In this document: positions 5,151 to 5,695 of the stretch, piece after piece | How the letters are laid out: the number at the start of each line of letters is the position of its first letter | How positions within the stretch are numbered: the stretch's first letter is position 1 | From: Pseudonocardia sp. | Lineage (GTDB): Bacteria > Actinomycetota > Actinomycetes > Mycobacteriales > Pseudonocardiaceae | DNA: 5,695 nucleotides | Reading direction: 5' to 3' | NCBI GenBank assembly: GCA_030147065.1 | Contig: JASLAP010000745.1 | Span: forward strand, 1-5,695 | Translations under genes and position numbers: made by a program | Notes under the pieces: model-generated | Told to the model about the DNA's origin: nothing | Seen by the model: only the letters and a program-made list of their open reading frames with translations | Database searches by the model: none

Positions 5151-5623
5151 GCCGACTCGATGGCCTCCCACCGCCGCAGGTTCAGCCGCGCGTCCGCCAG
5201 CGCGTCGTGCGCGTCCGCGGTGGGCGGCGGCAGCGCCGGGCGCCCGGCGTCCTCCCAGCGCTGGCGCAGTTCGCGGGTGAACCGCGGGATCGGCCGCGGC
5301 AGCGCCGGCATCGCCCCCCACAGCTGGCACAGCGCCACGTGGTCGTAGGCCGCGATCCAGGCCCACAGCTCGATCTCGCCCGGCCCGGAGGTGAGGAACT
5401 CCAGCAGGTCCGCGCGCAGCCGCGAGCGCGACCGCCAGGACCGGTCGGCCGGCGGCGGCAGCTTGGGCAGCACGTTGGCCCGCACCCACGGCCCGGCCCG
5501 CTCGGGGTCGAACTCGGTGGACACCGCGTAGAACTCGCGGCCGTCCTCGCCGACCACCCCGATGGAGACCAGGTCGATGGTCGTCCCGTCCTCGATGAAC
5601 TCACAGTCGTAGAAGAACCGCAT
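5135..5623 (-). CDS. 3'-5' exoribonuclease, Rv2179c family (DEDDh)
   Basis: A 162-residue protein with the RNase H-like DEDDh exonuclease fold. Its closest known relative by eye is M. tuberculosis Rv2179c (about 168 aa), a Mg-dependent 3'-5' exoribonuclease that trims single-stranded 3' overhangs of RNA. Catalytic residues are all visible: D6 and E8 in FYDCEFIEDG, D94 in AAYDHVALCQLWG, H139 and D144 in AHDALADA. GREFYAVSTEFDPERAG and PRFTRELRQRWED are family signatures. There is no signal peptide or membrane segment, so it is cytosolic. ATG 5623 is chosen because the conserved MRxFYDxEFIEDG start follows directly; the upstream GGGACGGG is only a weak ribosome binding site. It has the same orientation as aroG, as in mycobacteria, but here a small membrane gene on the opposite strand lies between them. 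The last codons lie in a strong hairpin. Confidence 0.93.
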   Translation of the reverse strand: MRFFYDCEFIEDGTTIDLVSIGVVGEDGREFYAVSTEFDPERAGPWVRANVLPKLPPPADRSWRSRSRLRADLLEFLTSGPGEIELWAWIAAYDHVALCQLWGAMPALPRPIPRFTRELRQRWEDAGRPALPPPTADAHDALADARLNLRRWEAIESAVAAR

Positions 5624-5695
5624 ACCCGTCCCGTGTCCGCAGTCAGCAGGGAGCCGGGTCCGCGGGCGGGCCGGGGGCGCCGGGCGGCAGGTGAC
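5624..5695. other. Upstream region of the exoribonuclease gene, no gene supported
   Basis: These 72 bases hold the presumed promoter of the exoribonuclease gene. I see no convincing TAnnnT -10 or -35 on the - strand. A GTG at 5691 on the + strand could open another gene beyond the edge, but nothing supports that. Confidence 0.3.

Noticed and set aside
5055..5348. + strand open frames over the exoribonuclease gene
   Set aside because: Antisense shadows of a gene with all DEDDh catalytic residues intact.
1..5695. Mobile elements, CRISPR arrays, tRNA or rRNA genes
   Set aside because: No terminal repeats with a transposase, no regularly spaced repeats and no RNA gene signatures were found. The IS element that sits between pknL and aroG in M. 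tuberculosis is absent here.

Overview
This is very GC-rich actinobacterial DNA with strong G/C preference at third codon positions, frequent GTG starts and leaderless-type promoters. Gene content and order match the chromosomal locus known in Mycobacterium tuberculosis as Rv2174-Rv2179c. The extra phytoene synthase gene and the PASTA-bearing PknL suggest a member of the Pseudonocardiales, for example a Pseudonocardia-like organism. The genus is inference; the actinobacterial origin is secure.

Left part (1-1171, + strand): the Ala/Pro-rich C-terminal tail of a gene cut by the window edge, overlapped by a phytoene/squalene synthase gene (crtB-like). The crtB stop overlaps the stop of the next gene, which runs the other way.

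Centre (1158-3290): a divergent pair sharing an 83-bp promoter region. On the - strand is a small winged-helix protein of the Rv2175c family. On the + strand is the Ser/Thr kinase PknL. In mycobacteria PknL phosphorylates Rv2175c, so the pair is a kinase-substrate module. As sequenced, pknL is frameshifted: the kinase domain is in one frame, and the membrane segment plus three PASTA domains are in the next (+1) frame. The change of frame falls in a C-rich stretch at about 2552-2572.

Right part (3339-5623): the class II DAHP synthase AroG (- strand), first enzyme of the shikimate pathway, converges on pknL across a perfect palindrome. Upstream of aroG, a divergent gene encodes a 47-residue GPGG-motif membrane protein. 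This converges, across a strong 13-bp hairpin, on a DEDDh 3'-5' exoribonuclease of the Rv2179c family (- strand).

The window is mostly a conserved housekeeping and signalling neighbourhood. I see no mobile element, CRISPR array, tRNA or rRNA, and nothing that amounts to a clearly new defence or biosynthetic system. The observations most worth checking are the pknL frameshift, the small membrane gene lying between aroG and the exoribonuclease, the tight 3' overlaps and hairpins between convergent genes, and the apparent lack of the known phospho-acceptor tail in the Rv2175c homologue.
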